Positions 24,339 through 32,653 of a stretch of DNA of 49,239 nucleotides are shown piece after piece. The notes below the pieces were generated by a model that worked only from the letters and a program-made list of their open reading frames with translations, was not told the DNA's origin and did no database searches. The position numbers and the translations under genes were made by a program. Numbering within the stretch: the stretch's first letter is position 1; the number at the start of each line of letters is the position of its first letter. Source of the stretch: an uncultured Lachnospiraceae bacterium (GTDB lineage: Bacteria > Bacillota > Clostridia > Lachnospirales > Lachnospiraceae); assembly GCA_910579805.1 (NCBI GenBank), contig CAJTWM010000026.1, positions 1-49,239 on the forward strand, in the 5' to 3' direction.

Positions 24339-24785
24339 GTGGATATTAATGCGGCTTTGAACGAAATACTGGTAAAGCTTTTCCGTAATATAACGGTAAT
24401 CGAAGAACGTTCGCTAAAGCGTGGAGAATATAAAAATGTAACCGTAAACGATATGCATGTTATTGAGGCGATCGGAATAGGAGAACCCAAAAACATGACC
24501 GCAGTAGCAAAGACTTTGGCAGTTACGACGGGAACTTTGACAATTTCCGTAAACAGTCTGGTAAAAAAGGGGCTTGTAGAGCGTGTCCGAAGCGAAGAAG
24601 ACAGGCGGGTCGTGCTTGTTTCCCTCTCGGAAAGCGGGAAACAAGCCTATGAATACCATCAGAAATTTCATAAAGAGATGGTAGATACGGTACTGCAGAA
24701 GCTCGGCGAGGAAGAAAAAGAAGTGCTTGCAAAAGCCTTAAACAGTCTTTCCGAGTATTTCCGGCAATGTATAGAAAAAGAATGA
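24339..24785 (+). CDS. MarR-family transcriptional regulator
   Basis: A 148-residue winged-helix regulator: VNDMHVIEAIGIGEPKNMTA, VAKTLAVTTGTLTISVNSLV KKGLVERVRSEEDRRVVLVS is the classic MarR HTH and wing. The GTG at 24339 is chosen because GGAGG (24327-24331) sits seven bases before it; the ATG at 24333 is only one base from the RBS. It resembles the FabT-like MarR group, but no fatty-acid genes are near. The divergent AEC transporter gene is a possible target. It ends one base from the convergent DUF885 gene, with no room for a terminator. Confidence 0.88.
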   Translation: MDINAALNEILVKLFRNITVIEERSLKRGEYKNVTVNDMHVIEAIGIGEPKNMTAVAKTLAVTTGTLTISVNSLVKKGLVERVRSEEDRRVVLVSLSESGKQAYEYHQKFHKEMVDTVLQKLGEEEKEVLAKALNSLSEYFRQCIEKE

Positions 24786-24786
24786 A

Positions 24787-26679
24787 TTAATCTAAATGAC
24801 GTTCCAAGGTCCGGAAGTCTGAAGGTCCGGCGTCTAAATAAAATTTATGAAAGTCATAGTCCGTATAGGAGTTTCCCCACTTCTCGCGGGCCTTTTCTTT
24901 TAAGGAAAGGATTTCAAGGTATCCCAGATAATATTTTAAATAATTGGCGGGTTCTTCAGCAATATATTCGTAAATATTATGACAGACCTGGGAACTTTTT
25001 ACTCCCATCGCGGAAAGAAAAGTTTCTATTTTGGAATAATCCGCATTGTCGTAATGGATGGCGACATCCATGAGAGAATAAAGGCAAAGCTGGACTTTCC
25101 GGTTTGTTTTTAGAAGTCTGTAATATTCCGCCGCTTCTTTTTCGCCGGCATTTTGGGCCAGTTCGCTGGCATAATCATACGAAAGCAGCTCCACATAGAG
25201 GGCATAACCTTCCGCATAGCCGGTGTAACCAAGCAGGTTTCTAATCGGATTCTTTTTAGCGCTTTTACCGTTGTTATAAACACATTGATAGAGATGTCCC
25301 GGATATCCTTCGTGCGCCAATGTTGTAAATAACTCGAGCCTGTCGTAGCTGCTGTTCGGATTTAAATAAATGACGTTATTACTGTAGTCGTCTAAAGGAG
25401 CCGTCAGATAAAAAGCGGGGCTGCTGTAGGAAGCAAGGGACTCGGAGATCTCTTTTAAAGAATAGGAGACTTCCGACGTAAGCGGAGGAAAGTCTTTTTC
25501 CATTCGTTTTTGCAGATAACGCAGCATCGGTTCGCCTTCGTCAAAGGGCAATATCGCGGTGAAACGTCCGTCGGAGGCAAGGGAGAGCAGATTCGGGTTC
25601 TTCTTTGTAATAGCGGCCAGATCGTCTAAATTTTTGTCAAAATCTTCACAAAGCATCGTTTTGATTTTATTGATATCCGAATAGCATCCTACGTCTTTTT
25701 TCAAAAGATAAAGATAATATTCCTGCCCGTTTTCAAATCCCGCAAGCCCGCCCGGATTTTTCCCCGTACCGGAAAGCAGAAAAAGGCCGTCGCCGAGAGC
25801 GGCGTAGGCCGGCGCCATGACAGTGGTAAGCAGCCGGTTATTCTGAGATTCGTAATATTTTATTTCTTCATCGGTAAGCAGGCCTTGCTCTTTCAGCTTT
25901 AAAAGACGTTCCCGGAATGTAGTCTGTAAAAAGTGGGAGCCGTTTTTTAAAAGCGACGGATCCATGATCGTGTCGCATTGGACAATCACTTTTTTTACGG
26001 AGGTGTCCGACATAAAAAGCCCGGCAAGGGATTTTTCCTGTTCAAAGCGGAGAAGCCCTTTAAAATAGTCCTCTGATTTTTCTATTAATTTCAAATAATC
26101 CTTCACATCTTTTTGGGAACGAAAGGTATATTCCGCAAGCAGGATCGGAAATTGTGTCTGCATTCCCGAAGAGGGTGAAAGAGGTTCCGAATAATAAAAA
26201 TATTCCAGAGCGTCGTATTCATTTTCAAAATAGGAAAGCAGGAGATCATAGGTATAGGCGTCTTTTGCATTTAACAGTTTGGGATTAAGAGAATGCAGAA
26301 AGCCTAAGACATCAGAAAGAAGCTTTTGTCGGGAGGCTTTATTTTCCGGCGTAAATACGGGCAGGGTTACCTCGGCGTCCTCCAGCCCGAAATTTTCGGG
26401 ATAGGCGATCGTATAATGCATGGACAATGTATTTTCCGAAAGTTCCAAACGAAACAGATCTTCCGTAAAACTGTGAAAACTGCGGGAGGTCTGTGTAAGC
26501 GCAAGAAAGAGGACGATGCAGAGCGCTGCCGCAGGTATAAGGAAATAGAAAGATCTTTTATTGATTTTCGCTTGAGCCGAAGTGGAACGGGCGGATTCAG
26601 CATCTGTTGTTTTAGCAAGGAACGATTTCATAGAAAGATCCGGTTTTATTTTTTTACAGTTTATGAAACGGAAGAACAT
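24787..26679 (-). CDS. DUF885 membrane-anchored metallopeptidase-like protein
   Basis: A 630-residue protein with one transmembrane helix near residues 45-63 (RSFYFLIPAAALCIVLFLAL) and a large extracytoplasmic DUF885 domain. The zinc-binding HEGYPGHLYQ lies at about 456-465, with downstream TGYAEGYALYVELLSYDY providing the family's glutamate. DUF885 proteins are related to M2/M32-like zinc peptidases; some are carboxypeptidase-like, but the substrate is unknown here. No convincing RBS stands before the ATG at 26679. A second ATG at 26631 (MKSFLAKTTDAE) is an alternative start. Confidence 0.85.
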   Translation of the reverse strand: MFFRFINCKKIKPDLSMKSFLAKTTDAESARSTSAQAKINKRSFYFLIPAAALCIVLFLALTQTSRSFHSFTEDLFRLELSENTLSMHYTIAYPENFGLEDAEVTLPVFTPENKASRQKLLSDVLGFLHSLNPKLLNAKDAYTYDLLLSYFENEYDALEYFYYSEPLSPSSGMQTQFPILLAEYTFRSQKDVKDYLKLIEKSEDYFKGLLRFEQEKSLAGLFMSDTSVKKVIVQCDTIMDPSLLKNGSHFLQTTFRERLLKLKEQGLLTDEEIKYYESQNNRLLTTVMAPAYAALGDGLFLLSGTGKNPGGLAGFENGQEYYLYLLKKDVGCYSDINKIKTMLCEDFDKNLDDLAAITKKNPNLLSLASDGRFTAILPFDEGEPMLRYLQKRMEKDFPPLTSEVSYSLKEISESLASYSSPAFYLTAPLDDYSNNVIYLNPNSSYDRLELFTTLAHEGYPGHLYQCVYNNGKSAKKNPIRNLLGYTGYAEGYALYVELLSYDYASELAQNAGEKEAAEYYRLLKTNRKVQLCLYSLMDVAIHYDNADYSKIETFLSAMGVKSSQVCHNIYEYIAEEPANYLKYYLGYLEILSLKEKAREKWGNSYTDYDFHKFYLDAGPSDFRTLERHLD

Positions 26680-26882
26680 TTCATGCGGAAAGAATTTTCA
26701 GACATGCTTTAAAGCGGATAAATACGGGTAACGACAGAGAATGAATTTCAAAAATGGATCAAAAACGGATTGAAAAAACAATAGAAATTTTGCGTGTTTT
26801 ATGCTACTATTACTTTGTGTATTTAGGACTGATTTAACGGCTGCTATTAAATGAGAAGATCAATGAGGGGAGGCTGGCAGTT

Positions 26883-28025
26883 GTGTTTAAGAAGGGGTAT
26901 GAAGATCGATCAGGGAAAAAGAAAGGCAGAGTTCTTGCTTTCACAGTATTACTGATAGGGCTATGCGTATGGGGCGTTGGATGCGGCCGCAAAGCGGCTG
27001 ACCGAAATTCATCGGCAGATGACAGGGCGGCCGGAGCGGACAACCGGGATGAGGAGATCTATGAAGATGTCGTGATCCGTTTCGACCATAAATTGGACGA
27101 TTATAAACCTGCTAAAAAAGTTTATCATTTTTACTTTACATATAAGATGGTTCATCCTTGGTGGGATGCGGTCGCTATGGGGATCGAGGATGCGGCAAAG
27201 CAGTATGAAGAAATGGGGATTATCATAAATTATGAATATCTTGCGCCGAACATCGCTTCTGCCAAAGACCAGATCAGCCGCCTGTCGGACGCCGCTTTGC
27301 GCGGATTTGACGTTATCGGCGTGGACGTGGCGGACGTAAGCGTTGTGACGCCCGCGATCAACGAGCTAATAGAAAACGGACAGAAGGTCATGACCTTTTC
27401 AAGTTCTGATGCAGCGAAAGAGGACGGCTGCAACAGGATCGCTTATGTAGGCAATACCCATAATTATGAAGATGGCGTTAACCTTACGGAAGCGTTGTGT
27501 AAAAAGCTTGGATTTTCCGGAAAGGTCGCTATTCTGGTAGGAACACAGGGCGCGCCGTGTCATGAGGACAGAGCGCAGGGCGCGCAGGATGTGATTTCAA
27601 AGTATCCGGACATGGAGATCGTTGAGATCGAATATGATGAAGATATTGTTGAAAAGGCATATGAATTTACAAAGGATTTTTTAGCCCGGCATCAGGATCT
27701 TTCCGGAATCATATGCTGTAATATGAGCAATCCCGTCGGGGCGGCAAGAGCTGTCATTGAGGCGGGAAGGGAAGAAGAAGTCGTGATCGTAGGGATGGAT
27801 CATGATCAGGAGGCGTTACAGTATTTAAGAGACGGGATTATTTACGCATTAGGGGTTCAAGACTGCTATTCCATCGGCTTTGATACTGTTCAGGTGGCTA
27901 TTAAGATTGCGGACGGGCAGCTCCCGGGAGAGGCTTATCCGGAGAAAACGGAGGAAACAACGACAATCATTTATCAGGATGGTGCCGCAGCGATGCTCCG
28001 CACACTGTATGGTGAAATCGATTAG
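26883..28025 (+). CDS. Periplasmic-binding-type (sugar) lipoprotein
   Basis: A 380-residue lipoprotein starting at GTG, with GGGAGG upstream. A basic N-terminus, a hydrophobic run and VWGVGC-G form the signal and lipobox. The Peripla_BP_4 domain (type I, RbsB-like) is visible: VYHFYFTYKMVHPWWDAVAM GIEDAAKQ, IASAKDQISRLSDAALRGFD VIGVDVAD, AILVGTQGAPCHEDRAQGAQ and VGMDHDQEALQYLRDGIIYA. No ABC permease or ATPase is nearby. The next gene, 18 bases on, is a histidine kinase, so it probably senses a ligand for signalling rather than for transport. Confidence 0.9.
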   Translation: MFKKGYEDRSGKKKGRVLAFTVLLIGLCVWGVGCGRKAADRNSSADDRAAGADNRDEEIYEDVVIRFDHKLDDYKPAKKVYHFYFTYKMVHPWWDAVAMGIEDAAKQYEEMGIIINYEYLAPNIASAKDQISRLSDAALRGFDVIGVDVADVSVVTPAINELIENGQKVMTFSSSDAAKEDGCNRIAYVGNTHNYEDGVNLTEALCKKLGFSGKVAILVGTQGAPCHEDRAQGAQDVISKYPDMEIVEIEYDEDIVEKAYEFTKDFLARHQDLSGIICCNMSNPVGAARAVIEAGREEEVVIVGMDHDQEALQYLRDGIIYALGVQDCYSIGFDTVQVAIKIADGQLPGEAYPEKTEETTTIIYQDGAAAMLRTLYGEID

Positions 28026-28043
28026 CGTTGACGGTAACGGAAA

Positions 28044-31000
28044 ATGGATCAATCACAGCAGCAAAATAACGGAATGAATCAAGAACAGAGAAAACAAACG
28101 ATCGCTTCGGGCATATGGGGAGGGATCGTCATTGCGGTTATTCTTCTTCTTACCACAATCTGGGTATCCGGCAGTGCAAGAAACGGTACGAGTCAGGCAG
28201 TAGCCAGAGTCAGCGAATTTTATCTGGAGGAATTGGCCGGGCGAAGGGCGCAGGTGGTTTCGGAAGAACTGAAAAACAATTTTGTATATATGGAAAATGC
28301 CCTTGATATATTGGAACCTTCCGATTTGGCTTCACAAGAGGCTTTGCGCAGTTTTCTCGGTAAGATCAAAAAGCTTTACGGGATGGATAGATTTGCCTTG
28401 GTAGACGAGCAGGGAATCGTTTATACGGAACACAGCACGTCCTCAGGGTTGAGCCGATATGCTTTTCTTTCGGAAGAACTGACCCAGCCTGTAATCAACA
28501 CGTTGAACCTTTACGGTGCGAAAAAACAAGTGGTGCTTGCGATTCCTGTGGAAGATATTTTCTTTCAGGGATCCCAGATCAAAGTATGCTTTATGCAGAT
28601 CAATATTGATGAAATGCTAAGCTCTTTGACACTCCAGACCAACTATAACGAAACGTATTGCAATCTATATCATCGTAACGGCGAGAGCCTGACCAATGAT
28701 GAGTTCGGGTGTTTTAACGCGGGCGGAAATCTTTTGTCGGCGTTGAAAAGCGCAGATATAAAGGACGGGTATACTTTTGAGCAATTAGAGGATGATTTTG
28801 CAAACGGCAGGTCCGGACAGATTTCTTTTCGTTATCAGGGAAGCAGGGAAGATTTGTGCTATATTCCGGTGGAAGGTACTAACTGGATGCTGACGATCCT
28901 GATTCAGGATAACGTGATCAGCGATCAGATCAGCTCCATCAGCAGCGGCATGATGAGCCGGGGCATCATACAGATCGTCATTACGGTAGCGGTCATGCTT
29001 GTAGTGTTCGTAGCGCTGATCAGCCAGTCTAAAAAGAATGCAAGGATTCTTTTGGAGCAGGAAAAGGCGGACGGAAACCGGATCAGGGCGGCTTATGCCC
29101 AGATCGAGCGGGAACAGACAGCGATGGCAAATATTCAGGCGGCAATGGGTTCCGGACATTGGAGCATGGAGTTCAACGAGAAAGCGGAGATGACCGCATG
29201 TACATGGACGGATGTCTTTCGTAATATGCTGGGATATGGAGAGGAAGAAGAGTTTCCCAATCGATTAGAATCCTGGACCAATCTTTTGCATGAAGAAGAT
29301 AAAGAAAATGTTATTAATGAATACTGGGATACTGTAAAAGACTACACCGGTGAAAAAACGTTTAATGTGGAATACCGCCTTTATACGAAACATGCCGGAT
29401 GGAGATGGTTCCATTCCGCAGGCAGGCTTTCCAGACGGGAGGACGGTTCGCCGATCACTTTTGTAGGATTATTTGTTGATATTGACGACGAGAAAAAGAT
29501 GGCGGCACAGTTAGAGCGGCAGAAGATGGATCTTCAGGACGCTTTGGCGGCGGCGCAGCATGCCAACCGGGCTAAGACCACCTTCCTTAACAATATGTCC
29601 CATGATATCCGCACCCCTATGAATGCCATCATAGGATTTACGTCTCTTGCCGCGGCGCATATTGATAATAGGGAACAAGTTCAGGATTATCTTGCAAAGA
29701 TCACGACTTCCAGTAATCATTTACTCAGTCTGATCAATGATGTTTTGGATATGAGCCGCATTGAAAGCGGAAAGGTAAAGATCGAAGAGAAGGAGACTTC
29801 CCTGCCGGAAATCATGCATGACCTGAAGACGATCGTGCAGGCGGATATTACTTCGAAACAATTGGAGTTTTTTATCGATACCGCAGACGTGATCAACGAA
29901 CATGTATTATGCGATAAACTCAGACTGAATCAGGTGCTGCTGAACCTTTTGAGTAACGCCATGAAATTCACAAAGCCGGGCGGTATCGTCAGCGTCCGTA
30001 TCATGCAGAAAGAGAATGCTCCGGAAGGATATGCAGCTTATGAATTCCAGATAAAAGATACCGGAATCGGAATGAGCAAAGAATTTTTGGAGCATGTATT
30101 TGAACCTTTTGAACGGGAGAGAACAAGTACGGTCAGCGGTATTCAGGGAACCGGGCTTGGTATGGCGATTACAAAAAATATCGTAGATATGATGGGCGGT
30201 ACGATCGCCGTTGTCAGTGAAGAAGGGAAAGGGACTACTTTTACCGTGTCCTTACGGTTCAGGACTTGTACCGGACCGGAACGGCAGGAGGTCATTCCGG
30301 AGCTGAGCGGACTCAGGGCGCTTGTGGCGGACGATGATTTCAACACCTGTTCCAGCGTTACCAAGATGCTTTCTACCATCGGGATGAGGCCGGACTGGAC
30401 TACTTCCGGTAAAGAGGCGGTGCTCCGGGCCCAACTTGCAGTAGAGCAGAGCGACGAATACGCGGCATATATTATAGACTGGCTTATGCCGGACATGAAC
30501 GGCATTGAAGTGGTAAGAAGGATCAGAGGAATCATCGGAGAGGAGAAGCCAATCATTATCTTAACGGCTTATGACTGGTCGGACATTGAAGCGGAGGCAC
30601 GGGAGGCGGGCGTTACGGCGTTTTGTTCCAAACCGATCTTTTTATCGGAGCTTAGGGAGATATTAGAGTCGCCGTTTACGATACAGGACACAGGGGATAC
30701 TGCCGCAGAAGAAATATCTTTTGAAGGTAAAAAGATTTTTCTGGTCGAGGATAACGAACTAAATCAGGAGATCGCCATGGAGATACTGAAGGCGGCAGGA
30801 TTTTTGGTGGATGTGGCCGATGACGGCGCCGTTGCGGTAGAGAAGTTAAAGTCAGCGAAAGCAGGACAGTATGATCTGGTCCTTATGGACATACAAATGC
30901 CAATTATGAACGGGTATGAGGCCACCAGACAGATCAGGGCGCTGGATAATATTGAAATTGCAGGAATCCCGATCATTGCCATGACTGCGAACGCATTTGA

Positions 31001-31127
31001 CGAGGATAAGAAAGCAGCGATGGACGCAGGAATGAACGGACATATTGCAAAACCGATCGACGTCCCGAAACTACTGGAACTTTTAAAAGAAATTTTGAAG
31101 CTGCCGCAGAGCGCAGGCAGCGAGTAG
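28044..31127 (+). CDS. Hybrid sensor histidine kinase (sensor-PAS-HK-REC-REC)
   Basis: A 1027-residue membrane kinase. TM1 lies at about 23-42, an extracellular sensor region at about 45-305, TM2 at about 307-330, and a PAS fold with PAC at about 360-485 (WRWFHSAGRLSRREDGSPIT). HisKA has the phospho-accepting His520 in MSHDIRTPMNAIIGFT. HATPase_c has LLNLLSNAMKFTKPGG, DTGIGMS and GTGLGMAITKNIV. Two receiver domains follow: Asp812 in IIDWLMPDMNG and Asp949 in LVLMDIQMPIMNGYEA. No HPt or DNA-binding output is attached, so phosphate must leave through another protein. The upstream binding lipoprotein is probably its ligand-presenting partner. A second ATG at 28074 is possible. Confidence 0.93.
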   Translation: MDQSQQQNNGMNQEQRKQTIASGIWGGIVIAVILLLTTIWVSGSARNGTSQAVARVSEFYLEELAGRRAQVVSEELKNNFVYMENALDILEPSDLASQEALRSFLGKIKKLYGMDRFALVDEQGIVYTEHSTSSGLSRYAFLSEELTQPVINTLNLYGAKKQVVLAIPVEDIFFQGSQIKVCFMQINIDEMLSSLTLQTNYNETYCNLYHRNGESLTNDEFGCFNAGGNLLSALKSADIKDGYTFEQLEDDFANGRSGQISFRYQGSREDLCYIPVEGTNWMLTILIQDNVISDQISSISSGMMSRGIIQIVITVAVMLVVFVALISQSKKNARILLEQEKADGNRIRAAYAQIEREQTAMANIQAAMGSGHWSMEFNEKAEMTACTWTDVFRNMLGYGEEEEFPNRLESWTNLLHEEDKENVINEYWDTVKDYTGEKTFNVEYRLYTKHAGWRWFHSAGRLSRREDGSPITFVGLFVDIDDEKKMAAQLERQKMDLQDALAAAQHANRAKTTFLNNMSHDIRTPMNAIIGFTSLAAAHIDNREQVQDYLAKITTSSNHLLSLINDVLDMSRIESGKVKIEEKETSLPEIMHDLKTIVQADITSKQLEFFIDTADVINEHVLCDKLRLNQVLLNLLSNAMKFTKPGGIVSVRIMQKENAPEGYAAYEFQIKDTGIGMSKEFLEHVFEPFERERTSTVSGIQGTGLGMAITKNIVDMMGGTIAVVSEEGKGTTFTVSLRFRTCTGPERQEVIPELSGLRALVADDDFNTCSSVTKMLSTIGMRPDWTTSGKEAVLRAQLAVEQSDEYAAYIIDWLMPDMNGIEVVRRIRGIIGEEKPIIILTAYDWSDIEAEAREAGVTAFCSKPIFLSELREILESPFTIQDTGDTAAEEISFEGKKIFLVEDNELNQEIAMEILKAAGFLVDVADDGAVAVEKLKSAKAGQYDLVLMDIQMPIMNGYEATRQIRALDNIEIAGIPIIAMTANAFDEDKKAAMDAGMNGHIAKPIDVPKLLELLKEILKLPQSAGSE

Positions 31128-31196
31128 CTTATCGGCCGGGAATTGCCGTATCGGCAAAGAAATCAAAAATGTATCATTGGCAGCGAGGTGCTTTTC

Positions 31197-31829
31197 ATGC
31201 AGGATCAGCTAAGAAGCCGGATAAAAGACAGGGCGGGAGAAACAATAGCGGGATACGGGGATTATTCCCGTATCCTGTCAGATCTGCAAGGGCTTATGGA
31301 GATGGAATCCCCGGTGATCATCGCTATCGACGGGAGATGCGGCAGCGGTAAAACATATCTGGCGGATTGGATCGGAACGCTGTTCCCGTGTAATATCTGC
31401 CATATGGATGATTTTTATCTGCCTTTTGAGAAAAGACGGGAGGACTGGAAAGAGGTACCGGGAGGCAATATGGATCTGGAACGGTTTCTTACGGAAGTGC
31501 TTCTTCCCGTCAGAGCAGGCTGCACGGCAGAGTATCGTCCGTTTCACTGTAAAACCAACAGGATGGGAGAGGGCGTGAAGCTGCATCGTCAAAGACTGAC
31601 GGTTGTGGAGGGGAGTTATTCCCATCATCCGTTATTAACGCCAAACTATGACAGAAGGATCTTCCTTACCTGTTCAAAAGAAAAGCAGCGGGAGCGGCTG
31701 AAAATAAGGGAAGGATTCGGATTTTTGATGTTTGAGGAGCAGTGGATTCCCATGGAGGAAGAATATTTGCAAAGTTTTGACATCGAAAAGAACAGTCATT
31801 TTGTAGTGGATACCAGCGCTATGTTTTGA
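31197..31829 (+). CDS. P-loop kinase, uridine-kinase-like
   Basis: A 210-residue cytoplasmic kinase with Walker A IAIDGRCGSGKTYLADWIG, a DDFYLPFEKR motif typical of the uridine/phosphoribulokinase-like family, and TVVEGSYSHHPLLTPNYDRR IFLTCSKEKQRERLKIREG (lid and base-binding region). The ATG at 31197 has GAGGTG six bases upstream. The substrate is not certain; clostridial relatives are annotated as uridine kinase. It precedes an ECF S-component by under 100 bases, so it may trap the imported compound by phosphorylation. TTGCCG/CGGCAA forms a small hairpin before it (31143-31157). Confidence 0.82.
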   Translation: MQDQLRSRIKDRAGETIAGYGDYSRILSDLQGLMEMESPVIIAIDGRCGSGKTYLADWIGTLFPCNICHMDDFYLPFEKRREDWKEVPGGNMDLERFLTEVLLPVRAGCTAEYRPFHCKTNRMGEGVKLHRQRLTVVEGSYSHHPLLTPNYDRRIFLTCSKEKQRERLKIREGFGFLMFEEQWIPMEEEYLQSFDIEKNSHFVVDTSAMF

Positions 31830-31913
31830 GGCTGCATACAGAATGCAGGAAAAGCTTCAATAAAAATGGCTTCAATAAAAGTAAAGTCAATGTCGTACAG
31901 AAATGAGGGAAAT

Positions 31914-32480
31914 ATGGAACGGACATCAGGAAAAAAATACATTCAGAATCTTGTAATATCAGCAATGCTTATGGCAGTAGGCATTGTTTTACCATTTATT
32001 ACGGGGCAGATTCCTCAAATAGGAAACATGCTGCTGCCGATGCATTTGCCGGTACTTGTCTGCGGGCTGATCTGTGGATGGCAGTACGGCGGTATCATAG
32101 GCTTTATCCTGCCGCTGCTCCGTTATGCGCTTTTTGGGATGCCGCCTATGCCCAACGGGATCGCCATGTCCTTTGAGCTTGCATCTTATGGGGCCATTAT
32201 CGGTTTTTTGTATAACCGCTCTAAGTGGAAGTGCATCGTGTCGTTATATCGTTCTTTGATCATTGCCATGATCGGGGGACGGCTGATCTGGGGGCTTGTC
32301 CGTGTGGCAATGCTGGGGTTGATGAGAAATGCATTTACATGGAAGATGTTTATGGCCGGCGCGTTTTTGAACGCCGTACCGGGGATCATTTTCCAGCTCA
32401 TATTCATACCGGCCCTTATGCTGACTTTAAACAGGACCGGACTTGTTCATTTTCATAAGAAGAAAAAAGAGTGCATCTGA
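31914..32480 (+). CDS. ECF transporter S component (substrate unknown)
   Basis: A 188-residue membrane protein with five to six helices. LVISAMLMAVGIVLPFITGQ, LPMHLPVLVCGLICGWQYGG IIGFILPLLRYALFG and MPNGIAMSFELASYGAIIGF LYN are typical of ECF S-components (PF12822 type). ATP hydrolysis would come from the shared EcfAA'T, not encoded here. The ATG at 31914 (GAGGG just before) is chosen; in-frame ATGs at 31866 and 31890 are possible. It pairs with the P-loop kinase upstream, which suggests a nucleoside- or vitamin-like substrate. A strong terminator follows at 32521. Confidence 0.82.
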   Translation: MERTSGKKYIQNLVISAMLMAVGIVLPFITGQIPQIGNMLLPMHLPVLVCGLICGWQYGGIIGFILPLLRYALFGMPPMPNGIAMSFELASYGAIIGFLYNRSKWKCIVSLYRSLIIAMIGGRLIWGLVRVAMLGLMRNAFTWKMFMAGAFLNAVPGIIFQLIFIPALMLTLNRTGLVHFHKKKKECI

Positions 32481-32520
32481 TCTATGGGTGGAGGCTGTAT
32501 TTGATAAAGAACCGGATACT

Positions 32521-32562
32521 TATACCGGGCAGGCTGGGTGGTTCCTGCCCGGTATATTTTTT
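32521..32562 (+). terminator. Terminator after the ECF S-component
   Basis: TATACCGGGCAGG (32521-32533) pairs perfectly with CCTGCCCGGTATA (32544-32556), followed by TTTTTT. Very strong intrinsic terminator, nearly symmetrical, so it may also serve the opposing gene at 32654. Confidence 0.92.
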
Positions 32563-32653
32563 CCGGTTTTCGGCGCTGCTGGCAATACCGATATAGGAAA
32601 TCTTCAATACGGATGCCTTCACGCCAGACATATTTTTATAAACGGCCGGCGCG

